Positions 6,464-8,222 of a DNA stretch of 8,222 nt are shown here, piece by piece. Each line of letters opens with the position of its first letter. Within the stretch, counting starts at the first letter, position 1. The notes below the pieces were generated by a model, which was not told the origin of the DNA, did no database searches, and saw nothing but the letters and a program-made list of their open reading frames with translations. This DNA comes from Burkholderiales bacterium (GTDB lineage Bacteria > Pseudomonadota > Gammaproteobacteria > Burkholderiales > Burkholderiaceae_F). The stretch lies in contig JAJTHJ010000234.1 in NCBI GenBank assembly GCA_021298875.1, positions 1-8,222 on the forward strand, in the 5' to 3' direction. The translations under genes were made by a program, and so were the position numbers.

Positions 6464-6925
6464 ATGGCAACCAGGAAAGTCGCCAAAAAGGCCTCCGGCA
6501 AAGGCAAGGCCAAGCCCGCCGCCAAGAAGGCCTTGAAGCCCGCTGCCAAGAAAGTCGCCACGGCCCTGAAGAAGATGGTGAAAAAGGCCGCCAAGGCCGT
6601 CGCCAGGAAAGAGATGGCGATCAAGAAGAAAGTCAAGAAGGCGATTGCCAAGGACAAGGCCATCGTGAAAAAGAAGGTCGCGGCGGTCAAGAAGAAGCTC
6701 GCTGCGCCGAAGAAGAAAGTCGCCGCCAGCAAGCCCGCGCCGAAAAAAGCGCCGGCCAAGAAGGCAGTCGCCAAGAAGCCGCCGATGAAGAAAGCCGCGC
6801 CGGTTGCAAAGCCCGTAGCGGCCGCACCGGCGCCCGCTCCGGCACCTGCCCCCGCAGCACCGGGCGCCACCGCAGCGCTCAACCCCGTGGCGGCGTGGCC
6901 CTTCCCGACCGGCCCGCGGCCGTAA
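6464..6925 (+). CDS. Histone H1-like Lys/Ala/Pro-rich DNA-binding protein
   Basis: A 153-aa very basic, low-complexity protein. Residues 1 to about 115 are KK/AA/AK repeats typical of bacterial H1-like nucleoid proteins (the family of Bordetella BpH1 and the AlgP tail). A PAPAPAPA linker follows at about 120-132, then a non-basic end, ATAALNPVAAWPFPTGPRP, whose last nine residues contain the only aromatic cluster. There is no globular winged-helix H1 domain. It probably binds DNA non-specifically and condenses the nucleoid, an inference from composition. GGAG (6454-6457) stands 6 bases before the chosen ATG; an in-frame ATG at 6458 directly abuts GGAG and is less likely. No clear promoter is visible in the 91 bases after the preceding terminator, which contain the palindrome CCACGTGG (6410-6417). 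A strong terminator follows. Repeats of this kind vary in length between strains. Confidence 0.85.
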   Translation: MATRKVAKKASGKGKAKPAAKKALKPAAKKVATALKKMVKKAAKAVARKEMAIKKKVKKAIAKDKAIVKKKVAAVKKKLAAPKKKVAASKPAPKKAPAKKAVAKKPPMKKAAPVAKPVAAAPAPAPAPAPAAPGATAALNPVAAWPFPTGPRP

Positions 6926-6947
6926 GGCACCGGGTCCGCAAGCCCTC

Positions 6948-6976
6948 AGGCGCTGCTACCGCAGCGCCTTTTTTTT
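6948..6976 (+). terminator. Rho-independent terminator after the H1-like gene
   Basis: AGGCGCTGC (6948-6956) and GCAGCGCCT (6961-6969) make a perfect 9-bp stem with a TACC loop and an uninterrupted run of eight T (6969-6976). This is the strongest terminator in the window, 22 bases after the stop codon. Confidence 0.93.
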
Positions 6977-7026
6977 CTGCTCATGTCGCAAACCCGAGGC
7001 TGCGCCGGCCCGCAGCGCCCGCTCGA

Positions 7027-7032
7027 TAGAAT
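7027..7032 (+). promoter_or_regulatory. Candidate -10 element of yggT
   Basis: TAGAAT matches five of six consensus positions. Its last base is only 10 bases before the yggT ATG (7043), so transcription would start at or within about 3 bases of the start codon. I see no good -35 at 16-18 bases upstream and no Shine-Dalgarno before the ATG. Together this suggests a leaderless or nearly leaderless mRNA. Confidence 0.4.
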
Positions 7033-7042
7033 CCGCCGCACC

Positions 7043-7576
7043 ATGGCGCTGCTGCAAGCTGCCCACCTGCTGATCGAAACGCTGTCCGCGCTCTTCGGCG
7101 TGGCCTTGCTGCTGCGCGCGTACATCAACTGGCTGGGGCTGCCGGGCCGCAATCCGGTGGCGCAGTTCGTCATGGCCCTGTCCAACTGGTTGGTGATGCC
7201 GCTTCGACGACTGCTGCCGCCGTTGGGTCGCTTCGACAGCGCCTCGCTGCTCGGCGCGGCCTTGATCGCCTTAATGGCGGTGATCCTTAACGCGGCGCTG
7301 CTGGCTCCCCCCGCGGCCTGGCCGTGGCCGAGCTTCCCGCTGCTGGCACTGACCAAGCTCGCGCGCTGGGCGCTGTACCTGGCGATGTGGGTGACGATCC
7401 TGCACGCGCTGCTAAGTTGGATCAACCCGTTTGCGCCCGCGGCACCGGCGCTATCGGTGCTGGCCAAGCCGTTTCTGGCGCCGTTTCAGAAAATCGTGCC
7501 ACCCATTGGCGGGGTCGACTTGTCGCCGCTCTTCGTCGTGCTGCTGGTCAATCTGCTGCTGATCGTCCTGCCGTAG
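7043..7576 (+). CDS. yggT: YggT family integral membrane protein
   Basis: A 177-aa very hydrophobic protein with two YGGT domains in tandem. Transmembrane segments are evident at about residues 5-25, 67-88, 100-125 and 160-177. Each half carries the family motif after its first helix: NWLVMPLRRLLPPLGRFD in the first, KPFLAPFQKIVPPIGGVD in the second. The exact biochemical role of YggT is unsettled; E. coli YggT has been linked to osmotic-shock tolerance and potassium, and the gene often neighbours proC. Here it stands alone after an H1-like gene. ATG 7043 is chosen because it begins directly with the first hydrophobic helix and follows a -10-like TAGAAT. An in-frame ATG at 6983 sits just behind the preceding terminator's T-run and would add a polar, Arg-rich 20-residue extension. 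Confidence 0.9.
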   Translation: MALLQAAHLLIETLSALFGVALLLRAYINWLGLPGRNPVAQFVMALSNWLVMPLRRLLPPLGRFDSASLLGAALIALMAVILNAALLAPPAAWPWPSFPLLALTKLARWALYLAMWVTILHALLSWINPFAPAAPALSVLAKPFLAPFQKIVPPIGGVDLSPLFVVLLVNLLLIVLP

Positions 7577-8222
7577 CTACCACGGCCGATAGCCGAAGGC
7601 CTCGGCAAAACGGTCGGCAATCGCCGTGCGGTCGATCGCATGGTTCTGCCCGCCGGCGTGCTCGATCTTTGCGGCGCCCATGATCGAGGCGAGTCGCCCG
7701 GTCGTCTCCCAATCGAGCCCGTTGGCGATGCCGTACAGCAGTCCAGCGCGATAAGCGTCGCCGCAGCCGGTCGGATCGACGACCGCGCGCACCGGCGCGG
7801 CGGGAATGGCGATCTTCTCGCCGCCCACGTACAGATCGGAGCCGGCGCCGCCATGCGTGACGATCAGCGCCTCCACCTTGCGCGCCAGATCGGCTGCCGT
7901 CAGCCCGGTGCGTTCCATCAGCATCTGCGCCTCGTAGTCGTTGAGCGCCACGTAATGCGCGCGGGCGATGAACCAGTCGAGATCCTCGCTCCCGAACATC
8001 GGCAGCCCCTGTCCCGGATCGAACACAAACGGGATGCCGTGATCGGCAAACTGCTGCGCGTGTTGCAGCATGCCGTCGCGCCCGTCGGGGGCGACGATGC
8101 CGAGCTTGATCGAGCCGTCGCCGGGCACCGCGTTCAAATGCGACTGCGTCATCGCGCCGGGGTGGAAGGCGGTGATCTGGTTGTCGTCCAGATCGGTCGT
8201 GATGAAGGCCTGCGCGGTGTAG
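7577..8222 (-). CDS. PfkB-family carbohydrate/adenosine kinase (C-terminal part, 5' end outside window)
   Basis: About 214 C-terminal residues of a ribokinase-fold kinase; the frame stays open to the window edge, so the N-terminus lies beyond it. The PfkB signature 2, DPTGCGDAYRAG (bases 7742-7777), carries the anion hole and the catalytic Asp of GCGD. Other family features are VALNDYEAQML (an NxxE-like Mg/phosphate motif), ALIVTHGGAGS, and TDLDDNQITAFHPGAM near the visible start. The last of these resembles bacterial adenosine kinase-like proteins (related to M. tuberculosis AdoK) commonly labelled 'carbohydrate kinase'. The substrate cannot be fixed from this fragment; adenosine or another nucleoside/ribose is most plausible. 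It converges on yggT: the two stop codons are adjacent with no bases between and no terminator is visible for either gene. Confidence 0.9.
   Translation of the reverse strand, partial: YTAQAFITTDLDDNQITAFHPGAMTQSHLNAVPGDGSIKLGIVAPDGRDGMLQHAQQFADHGIPFVFDPGQGLPMFGSEDLDWFIARAHYVALNDYEAQMLMERTGLTAADLARKVEALIVTHGGAGSDLYVGGEKIAIPAAPVRAVVDPTGCGDAYRAGLLYGIANGLDWETTGRLASIMGAAKIEHAGGQNHAIDRTAIADRFAEAFGYRPW

Noticed and set aside
6187..6930. 247-codon Ala/Phe-rich open frame on the - strand that looks like a membrane protein.
   Set aside because: It is the reverse shadow of the two Lys/Ala genes: AAG codons read as CTT/TTC on the other strand give Leu/Phe runs.

Overview
The window looks like a GC-rich betaproteobacterial chromosome, most likely Rhodocyclales-like (Thauera/Azoarcus relatives). 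I infer this from the gene order pilR-ampD-nrdA-nrdB-histone H1-like gene-yggT, the long two-cone NrdA with a MLSWDE-type NrdB, and the Lys/Ala-rich H1-like protein with a WPFPTG tail. No mobile element, CRISPR array, rRNA or tRNA was seen. Most of the window is ordinary housekeeping DNA.

Left part (1-1413, + strand): the 3' portion of a sigma-54-dependent response regulator (PilR type) overlaps by four bases the gene for AmpD, the cytoplasmic anhydromuramyl-peptide amidase of cell-wall recycling.

Centre (1414-5667, + strand): a 227-bp control region is followed by nrdA and nrdB, encoding both subunits of the aerobic class Ia ribonucleotide reductase. Each gene has a good Shine-Dalgarno and all catalytic cysteines and metal ligands are present. 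The control region is the most structured non-coding DNA here. It has a sigma-70-like promoter with an inverted repeat in its spacer, two related NrdR-box-like palindromes in opposite orientation, and a perfect 8-bp hairpin between them. The arms of the two boxes can also pair with each other.

Right part (5668-7576, + strand): a 552-bp gene-free interval holds a 20-bp palindrome and a strong terminator about 300 bp after nrdB, possibly an sRNA or a long 3' UTR. Next come a 27-codon Lys/Ala gene with its own Shine-Dalgarno and terminator, then a 153-aa histone H1-like protein with a very similar N-terminus and its own terminator, then the membrane protein gene yggT, whose predicted promoter lies almost on its start codon.

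Far right (7577-8222, - strand): the C-terminal part of a PfkB-family sugar/nucleoside kinase converges on yggT, with the two stop codons directly adjacent.

The best candidates for something under-described are the 27-aa basic mini-protein paired with a longer H1-like paralogue, and the repeat-rich leader of nrdA.
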